The notes beneath the pieces were generated by a model. It worked only from the letters and a program-made list of their open reading frames with translations, was not told the DNA's origin and did no database searches. Position numbers and translations under genes: made by a program. Of a DNA stretch of 64,000 bases, positions 48,863 to 57,568 are shown piece by piece. Position 1 is the stretch's first letter. Each line of letters opens with the position of its first letter. The stretch spans positions 124,001 through 188,000 of the forward strand of contig CAZKFD010000011.1 of the NCBI GenBank assembly GCA_964551995.1, read 5' to 3'. Source of the DNA: DATKJS01 sp964551995 (GTDB taxonomy: Bacteria; Acidobacteriota; Aminicenantia; Aminicenantales; Saccharicenantaceae).

Positions 48863-50394
48863 GCGTCCCACAGGTCCGGCCGCACGAAGAGCGCGAGGAC
48901 GACTTCCGGACGAAGCCCGTAGAAGGCCTCCTCATAGCCTTTCCCGAGGATTCGCCCGGCTTCTTCGGCGAAGGATCCTGAGACGATGACGATCGGCGCC
49001 ACGTCGAGTTTCGGCGCCCGGCGCATGTCCGTCCAGAAGCCGACGCGCGTAAACTCTCTCAGGGACCAGGGGAGGGGCCAGGTCTCGTCGGGCGGGGCCA
49101 CGACCATGATCAGCGTGTCCGCGCGGTCCGACGAGACGCCGGCGACCCCCTGCACGGTCCGAACGAGCTTCATGAAGTCCGGGCTAGTCTGGGCGTAAAC
49201 GTACGGATTCGTCGGGTTCGCGAAGTCGATGAAATTGGCCCGGACATCCTGATAGGTCAAGCCGAGGAGCCCGGCGGCGAAAAGGGTCAGCACGGCCGCC
49301 TTGGCGAGGGACGACTTGGCGGCGTTCAAGAGTCCGGCCGCGCCGTGTCCGGCGAGAATGACTGCGCCCGCGTAAAACGGGACCGCGTTCCAGGGTGTTT
49401 TATAGGGGATTAGAGAATAGGCGGCGGCGGCGAGGACGGTAAAGAAAAAGATGAAGCGGACGAGGCGCGAGCGGCCCTCATGACCCGGCCCCGGGACGAA
49501 AACGAAAACGCTTCCCGCGGCGGCCAGGGCCAGGACGAACGCCTCGCTCCAGACAGGGCCATGTCGGAAGCGGGAAAAGGCCAGCATCCGGAGATAATAC
49601 GGCCAGTGCTCTGCGTGGACGCCCGGGGCTCCGACGCGGGCGAGATACCCGCCGAAAGCGCGCACCGAATCGGCCAAGCCCCCCGGGTTGGTCAGGAAAG
49701 ATGTGAAGAACAGCCAAGACGTGACGAAAGCCGAGGCCAGGAAGAGCGCGATGTCGAAGAGGACCGCCTGCCCCTTCCGGGCCCCGGGAGATGTCGGCCT
49801 AGGGCCGGCGACCAGGTCGAGCACGGCGGCCGTAGCGAGCGCGCCGAAGAGGATGACCGAAGTCTCCTTCGTGGCGAACATCATCCCCGCGGCAAATCCT
49901 GCGGCGGCGGCCCACGCCGGGGACCGCGTCCGGAGGTACCTCCAGCCGGCGGCGACAAAACCGACGAGAAAAAAAGCGAGGATCGTCTCCTGGATGTAGA
50001 ACCGGCTGTAATAGGTCAGAAGGGGCGAGACGGCCGCGAGAAACGCCGCCGAGACGATCGTCTCCCGCGCCAGGCTGCCCGCAAAGAAGAGGAGGAGAAT
50101 GAGTGTCCCCGTCCCGAAGAGCGCGGGCACGAGCCTCAGCGTGGTCTCGTCCACCGCCGCCAGGGACCTTTCCCCGAGGAGCCTGGCCACGGGGAGGGTC
50201 AGGTAATACAGCGTCGGGCCGTGGTGGTCCTTCGGGTCGTAGCGGTATTCACCCCTCTCGAGGAGGGCGGCGAACTTGACCGCCTGGTTGGCCTCGTCAT
50301 GGTGCATCGGCCGGACGTCCAGGCGGACGATCCGGAAAAAGAGCGCACACACGACCGCGCTCCAGAAGAGAGCCCGGAAGGCTTTGTTCGTCAT
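48832..50394 (-). CDS. TIGR03663-type membrane protein (glycosyltransferase 39-like)
   Basis: This 520-residue polytopic protein has about eleven membrane segments. It begins like the ArnT/PMT family, with RIVRLDVRPMHHDEANQAVKF carrying the acidic pair of the first periplasmic loop, then DPKDHHGPTLYYLTLPVARL. TIGR03663 proteins are thought to transfer sugars from lipid-linked donors, or to assist flipping (Agl23), in the membrane. The C-terminal hydrophilic domain (residues about 400-520) lies outside. It overlaps the discoidin-like gene upstream by 4 bases, suggesting a joint role on exported glycoproteins or surface polysaccharide. Confidence 0.85.
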   Translation of the reverse strand: MTNKAFRALFWSAVVCALFFRIVRLDVRPMHHDEANQAVKFAALLERGEYRYDPKDHHGPTLYYLTLPVARLLGERSLAAVDETTLRLVPALFGTGTLILLLFFAGSLARETIVSAAFLAAVSPLLTYYSRFYIQETILAFFLVGFVAAGWRYLRTRSPAWAAAAGFAAGMMFATKETSVILFGALATAAVLDLVAGPRPTSPGARKGQAVLFDIALFLASAFVTSWLFFTSFLTNPGGLADSVRAFGGYLARVGAPGVHAEHWPYYLRMLAFSRFRHGPVWSEAFVLALAAAGSVFVFVPGPGHEGRSRLVRFIFFFTVLAAAAYSLIPYKTPWNAVPFYAGAVILAGHGAAGLLNAAKSSLAKAAVLTLFAAGLLGLTYQDVRANFIDFANPTNPYVYAQTSPDFMKLVRTVQGVAGVSSDRADTLIMVVAPPDETWPLPWSLREFTRVGFWTDMRRAPKLDVAPIVIVSGSFAEEAGRILGKGYEEAFYGLRPEVVLALFVRPDLWDAYVRSSRSSS

Positions 50395-51074
50395 TTGCCG
50401 GGGATGCCGTAGACTTCGACCTCCACATAATGGTTCATGTCGTTCGAGGTGTTGCCGCGGCTGTAGAGCCGGACATACCGCGCCCGGACGCCGCGGGCGT
50501 CAATGAGCTTCCCCTCGTAGGTTTCGATGTATTCCTTGTCCCGGCCGACGCCGAGGCCCGAGGTGTTGTCGGAGTCGTTGTTGAAGAGCGTCGTCACGCC
50601 CTGGACGAAGTCCTTGTCGTCGGACACCTGGACGATGACGTCCCGGTACACCCGGGCCTGACTGTGATAATGCCAGACGACGATCGCGTAGAGGGTGTCC
50701 GGCTGACCGAGGTCAATCTGGACCCACTGAAGGCCAGGCCCCAGCTCCACGTAGTAGCCGTCTTCTCCGGATTTCTGGCCGTCAGTGACGAACGAGAGGT
50801 CGCCGATGACAGGTTCCATGTCGCTTGCAGTGACGGGCTTGCCGCGCGAGAGCAGGACCGTGCCGACGGGGACGAGGAACGGGCCGCGGGGACGGCCGGT
50901 GATCGGCTCCAAGTTGGGGGTCCGGATGTTCCTCGGAGTTCCGATGAACATCGGCTTGGGGAGCTCGATCTTCAGGACCTCCTTGCCTTTCTCCTGCCGG
51001 GCCGAGCCGGGAGACGGGAGAATGAGGGCCAGTCCGAGGACGGCGACGGAGGCCAGGATGAGCGTTCGTTTCAT
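50391..51074 (-). CDS. Exported discoidin (F5/8 type C)-like protein
   Basis: This 227-residue product has a signal peptide (MKRTLILASVAVLGLALILPS) and a domain resembling galactose-binding F5/8 C or NPCBM folds: DLSFVTDGQKSGEDGYYVEL, LQWVQIDLGQPDTLYAIVVWH, YRDVIVQVSDDKDF, VRARYVRLYSRGNT and the C-terminal YVEVEVYG. Such domains bind carbohydrate or lipid surfaces. AGGAGGAG precedes the start at 51074. Its stop overlaps the start of the glycosyltransferase-like gene as ATGA. The apbE stop lies 22 bases upstream. Confidence 0.85.
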   Translation of the reverse strand: MKRTLILASVAVLGLALILPSPGSARQEKGKEVLKIELPKPMFIGTPRNIRTPNLEPITGRPRGPFLVPVGTVLLSRGKPVTASDMEPVIGDLSFVTDGQKSGEDGYYVELGPGLQWVQIDLGQPDTLYAIVVWHYHSQARVYRDVIVQVSDDKDFVQGVTTLFNNDSDNTSGLGVGRDKEYIETYEGKLIDARGVRARYVRLYSRGNTSNDMNHYVEVEVYGIPGK

Positions 51075-51096
51075 AACAGTCTCCTCCTCTGCGTGC

Positions 51097-52089
51097 CTAG
51101 GCGATCGAAACGGCATTGAATATTTTACACTTTTTTTCGGTGATAATCACGACGGCCCAGACCTCGGGGCGCTCCCGGCAATAGGCTTCAACCTCCCCGG
51201 TCGTCATCACCAGGAACGCCGTCGAAAGCGCGTCCGCGAGGGCGGCCGAAGGATGAAACGCCCAGGCCGCCAGGTGGCCGCCGGCCGGGGCGCCGTTCCG
51301 GGGATCGATGATATGGGCGCCCTTGACCTCGGTCCCGGAGCCGCTGAGGGCGCCGCCGCGGAGCCGGATTATCCGGGGCATGCCGCAGCATTTCCAGGTG
51401 GAGGCTGCCCCGACCGGCCAGCCCGATCCTCTGGGGCCGGGCCCCGGGCCGAAGCCCAGGGCCGTGCTCGTCCCGCTGTGGAGGAGGGCGTTCCCGATGC
51501 TCCAGTCCTCGAGGACTTCGCGGGCCTTGTCGAGGGCGTAGCCCTTTCCGATGCCGCCCAGGTCGAGGTCGAGGCGGGCCGGCTCCTTCGCGGCCCGGAC
51601 GGCCGGCCGCGAGGCTTTGAAGCCGGAGCGCGTTCTTTCAACCCTGAGGAGGCCGGACACCGTCCGCGGTCCGGGCCTGCGGGAGCCGGACTTTCCCCGG
51701 CCGGGGAGGCCGCCTTTCTCGTCGGGGGACAGACCGGCCGCGGCCTTCGCGCCGCGGAGGCCCGCTTGCGGCGCGGACAAGCGCGCCCGGAAATTGATGT
51801 CGAAGGCCCCGTTTGTTTCAGCCTGCACCCGGGCGGCCAGCCTCAGGCATTCGTATGTTTCGAGGCCGATCCGCAGCGTCTCTCCAGGGGCCAGCCGGCT
51901 GATCCGGCTGATCTCGCTCGAGGGATCGAACCGGCTGAAGAGGCGCTCGATGCGGTCGATCTCATCGAAGACGGCTCGGGAGGCCTGGCGGGCGTATGTT
52001 TCGTTCCGATCTGCGACGAACAGCTCGAAGACTGTGGCCATCGTCTCGTGCGCGAAACGCCGAACGGGAGTGCGGGGAACCTCCGGCAT
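51097..52089 (-). CDS. apbE: FAD:protein FMN transferase (ApbE)
   Basis: This 330-residue protein has ApbE signatures: FDEIDRIERLFSRFDPSSEISRIS, the FAD-binding LDLGGIGKGYALDKAREVL, LHSGTSTALGFG, HIIDPRNGAPAGG, and the metal/FMN region ALADALSTAFLVM. ApbE attaches FMN to Thr of proteins such as NqrC, RnfG and FMN-binding-domain proteins. Between residues about 115 and 165 there is a Gly/Arg/Pro-rich insertion of low complexity that is unusual for the family. No signal peptide or lipobox is seen, so the protein appears cytoplasmic. No flavinylation target gene is in the window. Confidence 0.88.
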   Translation of the reverse strand: MPEVPRTPVRRFAHETMATVFELFVADRNETYARQASRAVFDEIDRIERLFSRFDPSSEISRISRLAPGETLRIGLETYECLRLAARVQAETNGAFDINFRARLSAPQAGLRGAKAAAGLSPDEKGGLPGRGKSGSRRPGPRTVSGLLRVERTRSGFKASRPAVRAAKEPARLDLDLGGIGKGYALDKAREVLEDWSIGNALLHSGTSTALGFGPGPGPRGSGWPVGAASTWKCCGMPRIIRLRGGALSGSGTEVKGAHIIDPRNGAPAGGHLAAWAFHPSAALADALSTAFLVMTTGEVEAYCRERPEVWAVVIITEKKCKIFNAVSIA

Positions 52090-52153
52090 GGCCGCATTCT
52101 ATCAATAAAAAACAAGGAGGGACAGCCCCCGGGAAGCCTATCCGTCTTTTCGA

Positions 52154-55100
52154 TTACGGCGTCGAGGGCTTTTCGCCGAGCGGCAGCTCCTGGATGGAGT
52201 CCGGCGCGGCGTTGACCCGGGCGGCGACCTGGCCGATGCCTCCGGCGTCCTTGCCGCTGACGAAGTGGACGTCGAGCAGGCCCTCGGCGCGGAAGCCGGT
52301 TCTCAGGTAGTTCATCTCGGCCAGGGACACGCTCCAGCCCTGGAGCCAGGCCTCGAGTTCGCGCCGCTGCTGGGCGGTGCCCTGGAAGCGGACGGCCAGC
52401 TTGATGGGGCTGCCCGTGCTGACGACGCCGGACTTCGGTTCGCCGAACACGTAGAGGGCCTTGACGCCCCAGCGCTCGGCGTCGCAATGGAGGGCGATTT
52501 GGGCGGCCATGTGAAGCCGCCAGTGGGCGTGCCCGCTGTCGTCCCGGTACTTCGCCGCCTGCTCCGGCTCGAGCGCGGCCCGCATCGAGGCCCCCGGCTC
52601 TGTAAACATGCCCACGGCCAGCTCCCTGTCGCCGTTCATCAAAATCCGCAGGACTTTGCCTCCCGTGGCCTCGGGGACGTCGATGACGCGGAGGGATTCG
52701 GCGAGGCCGGCGAATTCGGGGAGGAACTCGGCGAGCCGGTTCGGCGAGGACAGAAAAAAGCTCTCGTTGAATCTCACGCCGGCGTCGTCCGGGTAGAGAG
52801 GCAAGTAGCGGATGCCTGATTCGACGAGGTCCTGGAAAAAGTGCGTTCCGAAGGACACGTCGGGGACGTAGTTGCCCTTCTTGCGGGCGACTTCGATGAG
52901 CATCGCGGTATTGCTGATGTCCGAGTAGGTCACGCGGACGCCGAGCTTGATGTCGCCACGGCTTCCCCACCGCCCGGGGCCGATCAGAACGAACTGCCGG
53001 TTGGGCAGGATCTGGTTGAGCCTCCCGACGGCCAGCCCGACCGCGGCCAGCTCCGTCAGCCCCGGAATTTCGCCGTACTTTTCCGGGTCGACATAGACGA
53101 TGTGGGTAATGTCGGCCACCTGGCCGTTCGAGACGTAGCGCCGGGCCGTGAAGAGGATCGTGTCGTCGGGTATGCCGGCCGGGATTTCCATCGGGAGGTC
53201 CTCGACCGCGTAGCTCTGGGGCCGGCACTGCAGGAGGTAGAAGTCCTTTCCGTCGGAGGCGAACTCGATATCGACAGGGACGCCGAGAGCCGTCTCCAGG
53301 GTCTTGAGGATGGCCTCGAGCTGGCCCATGAAGGGACTGGCGGAGATGAGGCCGTCGAAAGTGACCACGGCGTCCACCTTCGCGAAATCCGTGGCCAGGC
53401 CCATGGGGCGCTGGAGGACCCCGTCATGGAAGAGCGAGATGACCTTGTTGAGGGCCGGGTATTCGGGTCCGGACTCCCTGAGCAGGTCCTTGATATCTTT
53501 GGTCTCGAAACAGTTGTTCTCCAGGTTGATGACGTCGATCTTCTTGGGCGAATAGCGGATGACCTCGTCGATCGAGACGTTCACGCGGAGGTTCGGACGC
53601 CCCGGCGCCACCATGATGGGGTAGTCGTCGCTGACCCTGTCCACGGCCCGGGTGCCGAGCCCGGGGACGAGGCGGAGAAGGCCGTCCTCGCGCCGGATCC
53701 GCGGCGACCAGCGGAACTCGTTCCGGCTGAAGGCGACCCCGGCGTAGGCCGGAAGGTAATAGTGCCCGACCTGCCGGCCGACGACCTCCTGGATCATGAT
53801 CCCCATTTCCTCGTAATAATCGAGCAGCCCCCGTTCGGCCCTGTACTGGATGGGGTCGGGGCTGAAGATCGAGGCGTAGACCTCGGCCACGGCGTCAAGC
53901 AGGGCGTCGAGCCGCTCCTTCTTGCTGCCCTGATTGGCCAGGAAGAGGCTCTTGTATTTCCCGGCGAAGGCAGTCCCGAGCCGGTCCTCGAGGAGGCTCG
54001 AGCTGCGGACGATGAGCGGGACGTCCCCGAAATCGTCCAGAGCGAGCGACAGCCCTTTCACGATCTCCTGCGGGAAGGAGCAGGTCTTGAAGACGTGGAC
54101 GATGTGCGGGTATTCCTGGCGGACCTCCTCGATATCCTTGTATTTCTGCTCGATGACCTCGTCGAGGTCGTTGTGCTGGACGAAGGCCATGATGGCGTCG
54201 GAGGTAATGTACCACGTCTTCGGCGTCTTGACCTCGCCGACCTCCTGGAGGCGGCGCGCGGCCTGCTTGAGGATGCGGCTGGCGAGGAACAGCCCGGCGC
54301 TCTTGCCCCCGAGCTTCCCGTGGCTGCCCTCGGGGAAGATGATGCGTTCCATGAGGTCGAAGAAATCCTCGGGCTCGACGTACTTCTTGGCGATGTTGAT
54401 GAACTCGAGCTGTTCGGTGAAGAAGCGCCGGATCAGGGCCACGCGGACGCTGTTGGACGTGGCCCGGGGCAGCTGGATCCCCTCGGGGATGAGCCGCCGG
54501 TAGCGCTGGATCGATTCCAGGACCTCGTTGAGCGGGGCGTACACGTCTTCCAGCGTCTTAACCGAGGCGCTCGAGCGGTCCTCGTTCATCCATTTCTGGA
54601 TGCGGGACATGATCTCCTCGTCCGTCAGGTTGTCCGAGGCGATCTTGAAGGTTTCCTCGCTGAGCTTGACGAACCATTCCACGCTTCCCCGCTCCTGCGG
54701 AACATTCGATTCCCCGAATACACCCTCGGCCTCCTGCTCCTCTCCGATGCGCTGCAGGAGCGCCCGGGCCTCGCTCACGCCGCGCCATCCGAGGTAGTTC
54801 ATCATCTTGCGCGAGACGCGGATGAACAGGTTCTGGTCGGAGTTGCGGAGCAGGTCCAGGGTGATGCGCCAAGCTGGCCTGTCGCGGCCCGGGCCGCGGC
54901 GCTCGTCGGCCATCTCGTCGAACATCCGGCGGAGCCTCTGATGAAGAATGAACTGGCCGATGCGGTCGGCGATCGTCTGGACGAGCTTGACCTCGCCCTT
55001 GAGGAAGGGGCCGCACTCGTTCTCCGGAGTCTGGCGTTTGTAGGATACGCAGAGCCGCCCGGCCGTGGCCTCCTGGACTCGGATGTCGGCGCAGTGGACG

Positions 55101-55348
55101 TGGGGGGAATCCTCGAAGCCGGGCGATTCGTAGACGTCGTCGCCGCAGGTGATCCGGGCCTGGCAGCATTCGGGATATTGCCACCCGGGCGGGATGGCCT
55201 CGAGGATGAGGGGAAGGACTTCTTTGAGAGGCTGGTCGAAATGACTCAGGATCTCTTCGACCCTGTAGAGACAGTTGAGCTCCTTGGCCCGCTCGTGGAG
55301 GCTCGAGAAAAGCGTGTTGACAGCCGTCGGCGTCCGTTGGTTCGCCAT
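52154..55348 (-). CDS. Large PEP/pyruvate-binding-domain protein
   Basis: This 1064-residue protein starts with a GAF-like segment (residues about 15-135, ELNCLYRVEEILSHFDQPLK then GWQYPECCQARI). A helical region leads to an ATP-grasp domain related to the N-terminal part of pyruvate phosphate dikinase: GKLGGKSAGLFLASRIL, VPLIVRSSSLLEDRLGTAFAGKYKS, AYAGVAFSRNEFRWSPRI, and DIEFASDGKDFYLLQCRPQS. The swivelling phosphohistidine domain and the PEP barrel are absent. The C-terminal 280 residues contain VLIGPGRWGSRGDIKLGV and HFFQDLVESGIRYLPLYPD. Likely it binds or phosphorylates with ATP in a sensing role. It is co-directional with apbE and gdhA. Confidence 0.8.
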   Translation of the reverse strand: MANQRTPTAVNTLFSSLHERAKELNCLYRVEEILSHFDQPLKEVLPLILEAIPPGWQYPECCQARITCGDDVYESPGFEDSPHVHCADIRVQEATAGRLCVSYKRQTPENECGPFLKGEVKLVQTIADRIGQFILHQRLRRMFDEMADERRGPGRDRPAWRITLDLLRNSDQNLFIRVSRKMMNYLGWRGVSEARALLQRIGEEQEAEGVFGESNVPQERGSVEWFVKLSEETFKIASDNLTDEEIMSRIQKWMNEDRSSASVKTLEDVYAPLNEVLESIQRYRRLIPEGIQLPRATSNSVRVALIRRFFTEQLEFINIAKKYVEPEDFFDLMERIIFPEGSHGKLGGKSAGLFLASRILKQAARRLQEVGEVKTPKTWYITSDAIMAFVQHNDLDEVIEQKYKDIEEVRQEYPHIVHVFKTCSFPQEIVKGLSLALDDFGDVPLIVRSSSLLEDRLGTAFAGKYKSLFLANQGSKKERLDALLDAVAEVYASIFSPDPIQYRAERGLLDYYEEMGIMIQEVVGRQVGHYYLPAYAGVAFSRNEFRWSPRIRREDGLLRLVPGLGTRAVDRVSDDYPIMVAPGRPNLRVNVSIDEVIRYSPKKIDVINLENNCFETKDIKDLLRESGPEYPALNKVISLFHDGVLQRPMGLATDFAKVDAVVTFDGLISASPFMGQLEAILKTLETALGVPVDIEFASDGKDFYLLQCRPQSYAVEDLPMEIPAGIPDDTILFTARRYVSNGQVADITHIVYVDPEKYGEIPGLTELAAVGLAVGRLNQILPNRQFVLIGPGRWGSRGDIKLGVRVTYSDISNTAMLIEVARKKGNYVPDVSFGTHFFQDLVESGIRYLPLYPDDAGVRFNESFFLSSPNRLAEFLPEFAGLAESLRVIDVPEATGGKVLRILMNGDRELAVGMFTEPGASMRAALEPEQAAKYRDDSGHAHWRLHMAAQIALHCDAERWGVKALYVFGEPKSGVVSTGSPIKLAVRFQGTAQQRRELEAWLQGWSVSLAEMNYLRTGFRAEGLLDVHFVSGKDAGGIGQVAARVNAAPDSIQELPLGEKPSTP

Positions 55349-55390
55349 CGCGCCGCGTCCCTCCTTCGCGGCCAGGCCCGCAAGACTATT

Positions 55391-56677
55391 TTAAACCCAG
55401 CCGCGATCTTTGCAAGCGTTGGCGACTCGGCTGACCGCGATCACATAAGCCGCGTCCCGCATATAGAGCTTCCGGGTCCGGGCGAGCTCGCTCACGGCGA
55501 GGAAGGCCGCCGTCATCTTGTGGTCGAGCCGGCTGAGGACTTCCTCCTTTGGCCAGTAGAAGTTCTGGTTCGACTGAACCTGCTCGAAGTAGCTGCAGGT
55601 GACGCCGCCCGCGTTGGCTAGGAAGTCCGGGATAACGAAGATGCCCCGGCTCTTGATCACGGCGTCGGCTTCCGGGGTCGTCGGACCGTTGGCGCCCTCG
55701 GCGATCACCCTGGCCCGCGGCCCGATCTTCTTCACGGTCTCGGCGTTGATCTGGTTCTCGATGGCGGCCGGGATCAGGATATCGACGTCCTGCTCGATCC
55801 AGGCGTCGCCCGGCAGGCGCTCGTACCCGAGCTTCGTGACCTTGGCCTTATCGATGCCGCCGAACTCGTCGGTGATCGCCATGAGCTCCTCGAGGTTGAC
55901 GCCGCTCTTTTTGACATACGTGTATGAGGTCTTGTCTTTCTGGTCCCAGCAGGCGACGCAGACGACCTTGCCGCCGAGCTGCGTGTAGAGCTGGATCGCG
56001 TACTGGGCGACGTTGCCGAAGCCCTGGACGGCGGCGACGGTCTTTTCGATCGGCAGCCCGAGCTCCTTGAGCGCCTCGCGGAGCGTGTGGACGAGGCCGT
56101 AACCCGTGGCCTCGGTGCGGCCGAGCGAGCCGCCCATGCCGACGGGCTTGCCGGTGATGAAGCCGGGGTATTTCGCGCCCCGGATGGCCTCATATTCGTC
56201 GAGCATCCACAGCATGTGCTGCGGGTTGGTCATGACGTCGGGGGCGGGCACGTCGCTCAGCGGGCCGACGTTCTTCGCGACCTGGCGCACCCAGCCCCGG
56301 CAGAGGCGCTCCTGTTCGTGTTCGCTGAGGTTGTGCGGGTCGCAAATGACGCCCCCCTTCCCGCCGCCGAGCGGGATGTCCACGACGGAACATTTCCAGG
56401 TCATCCACATGGACAGCGCCCGGACGGTGTCGATCGTCTCCTGGGGGTGGAAGCGGATGCCGCCCTTGCAGGGGCCCCGCGCGTCGTTGTGCTGGCAGCG
56501 GAAGCCGCGGAAGACGCGGACCGTACCGTCGTCCAGGCGAACGGGAATGGAGAAATGATACTCACGGAGGGGCTGACGGAGCAGGTCCCTCGTGGGCTGG
56601 TCAAGCTCGAGAAGGTCGGCGACGCCGTCGAACTGCTTCTGGGCCATCTCGAACGGATTGAACCCTTTGGTCGCCAT
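55391..56677 (-). CDS. gdhA: Glutamate dehydrogenase
   Basis: This 428-residue enzyme interconverts glutamate and 2-oxoglutarate plus ammonia with NAD(P). Catalytic and binding segments include NDARGPCKGGIRFHP, VVDIPLGGGKGGVICDP, the Asp in VPAPDVMT, the dinucleotide fold VAAVQGFGNVAQYAI, EGANGPTTPEAD and FLANAGGVTCSYFE. Length matches the hexameric bacterial/archaeal class. GGAG precedes the start at 56677 by 7 bases. A good promoter lies 75 bases upstream. The large PEP-binding protein follows 42 bases downstream, so the two may be co-transcribed. Confidence 0.97.
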   Translation of the reverse strand: MATKGFNPFEMAQKQFDGVADLLELDQPTRDLLRQPLREYHFSIPVRLDDGTVRVFRGFRCQHNDARGPCKGGIRFHPQETIDTVRALSMWMTWKCSVVDIPLGGGKGGVICDPHNLSEHEQERLCRGWVRQVAKNVGPLSDVPAPDVMTNPQHMLWMLDEYEAIRGAKYPGFITGKPVGMGGSLGRTEATGYGLVHTLREALKELGLPIEKTVAAVQGFGNVAQYAIQLYTQLGGKVVCVACWDQKDKTSYTYVKKSGVNLEELMAITDEFGGIDKAKVTKLGYERLPGDAWIEQDVDILIPAAIENQINAETVKKIGPRARVIAEGANGPTTPEADAVIKSRGIFVIPDFLANAGGVTCSYFEQVQSNQNFYWPKEEVLSRLDHKMTAAFLAVSELARTRKLYMRDAAYVIAVSRVANACKDRGWV

Positions 56678-56751
56678 GAAGAAACTCCATTCTGTTATGA
56701 ATGTATGATGACATTCTGAGAAGCAATAAAATCGCTCAAACGTGAGTAGAA

Positions 56752-56780
56752 ATTATAATCTCGGGGAGGTTAATATTCAA
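56752..56780 (-). promoter_or_regulatory. Promoter of gdhA
   Basis: Read on the minus strand, TTGAAT (56775-56780) and perfect TATAAT (56752-56757) are separated by 17 bases. The leader would be about 68 bases. Confidence 0.65.
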
Positions 56781-56975
56781 GTCACAGGCAGGAGAGGGGA
56801 CGTTCCAAAAGAGGCGGGCATGGCAATTCCCGACGCGCAGTTCATGGGGCCCTCCTCAGCGCCATGGATACCGCGGTGGCTGTCGTTTGACCCGCCATCT
56901 TTGAGCCTGGCAGCCTGGTTCTCGGGCAGAAACACTACGGAATGGCCGAAATTGACATTAAAAAAATATTATATA
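56781..56975. other. Intergenic region between gdhA and the DUF2975 gene
   Basis: I see no convincing gene. A plus-strand open frame from 56742 to 56993 has no ribosome site and no family resemblance. The last 30 bases turn strongly AT-rich, marking the edge of the island to the right. Confidence 0.5.
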
Positions 56976-56993
56976 TCAATAAATATTTATTGA
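56976..56993. promoter_or_regulatory. 18-base perfect palindrome, probable operator
   Basis: TCAATAAATATTTATTGA is a perfect palindrome that overlaps the first four bases of the -35 at 56990-56995. It fits a dimeric helix-turn-helix repressor, and an XRE protein is encoded two genes downstream. Binding is inferred. Confidence 0.7.
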
Positions 56994-57018
56994 CAAACAG
57001 TAATTTTATGGTTATATT
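56990..57018 (+). promoter_or_regulatory. Promoter of the DUF2975-XRE pair
   Basis: Perfect TTGACA (56990-56995) and TATATT (57013-57018) are separated by 17 bases and lie 29 bases before the ATG. Confidence 0.78.
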
Positions 57019-57020
57019 GA

Positions 57021-57030
57021 TTATCGATAA
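57021..57030. promoter_or_regulatory. 10-base palindrome at the predicted transcription start
   Basis: TTATCGATAA lies just after the -10, where a second regulator contact could block initiation. A 10-base palindrome in AT-rich DNA can also be chance. Confidence 0.35.
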
Positions 57031-57047
57031 ATGAATTGGAGGCCTCA

Positions 57048-57560
57048 ATGGAAAATCAGAACTTTCACATTCCTCTCTCTTCCATTCGGGTGTTCTATCT
57101 GTTTATCCAGGTCATTTGGGTTGTCAGTGTGATCGGCATCGGTATCTGGTCCGTCGTTCTGCCAATCGGCTTCTTCGGCACGCCGGACAAGAAGCCGCTC
57201 TTTGATCTGGTGACGTGGGCGACTTGCTTCCGTGGAATGTTCTCAGGCGCTATCTTCTTATGGGTTCTTTATCCTCTCCGGAGCCTTACGTGCACCGTCA
57301 ATGGAGGAAGGCCTTTCGATATCACGAATCCTTCCAGGATCCGCAAAATCGCGTTCGGAGTATTCGCCTGGATACCGGTCGGAATTATCGGAGAATACCT
57401 GCTGAAGCCCGCTCGCGGACCGATAACATGGGTCGATTTTGCTGGAGTCCTTTGGCAAAAGGCCGTGGTGTTTGGCTTTCTGGGGCTCGCCATTCTTATG
57501 TTCGCCGAAGTGTTTGATGTCGGAGTCAGGCTCAAGCAGGACCAGGACCTGACCGTCTGA
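57048..57560 (+). CDS. DUF2975 membrane protein
   Basis: This 170-residue protein has four membrane segments (about residues 15-42, 58-82, 98-117 and 133-155) and the DUF2975 pattern, including CTVNGGRPFDITNPSRIRKIAF between segments two and three, given here as a joined stretch of the loop. The family is almost always encoded next to a small XRE regulator and has no known function. GGAGG lies 6-10 bases before the ATG at 57048. The gene and its upstream region are clearly lower in G+C than the neighbours, pointing to horizontal transfer. It precedes the XRE gene by 8 bases. Confidence 0.87.
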   Translation: MENQNFHIPLSSIRVFYLFIQVIWVVSVIGIGIWSVVLPIGFFGTPDKKPLFDLVTWATCFRGMFSGAIFLWVLYPLRSLTCTVNGGRPFDITNPSRIRKIAFGVFAWIPVGIIGEYLLKPARGPITWVDFAGVLWQKAVVFGFLGLAILMFAEVFDVGVRLKQDQDLTV

Positions 57561-57568
57561 GGTGGGCC

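Noticed and set aside
52841..55621. A 926-codon open frame on the plus strand opposite the PEP-binding-domain gene
   Set aside because: It mirrors the codon structure of the minus-strand gene in G+C-rich DNA, has no ribosome site or recognisable domain, and crosses the gdhA-side gene boundary.
56742..56993. An 83-codon plus-strand frame upstream of DUF2975
   Set aside because: No ribosome site or family resemblance, and it runs across the gdhA promoter and the operator palindrome.
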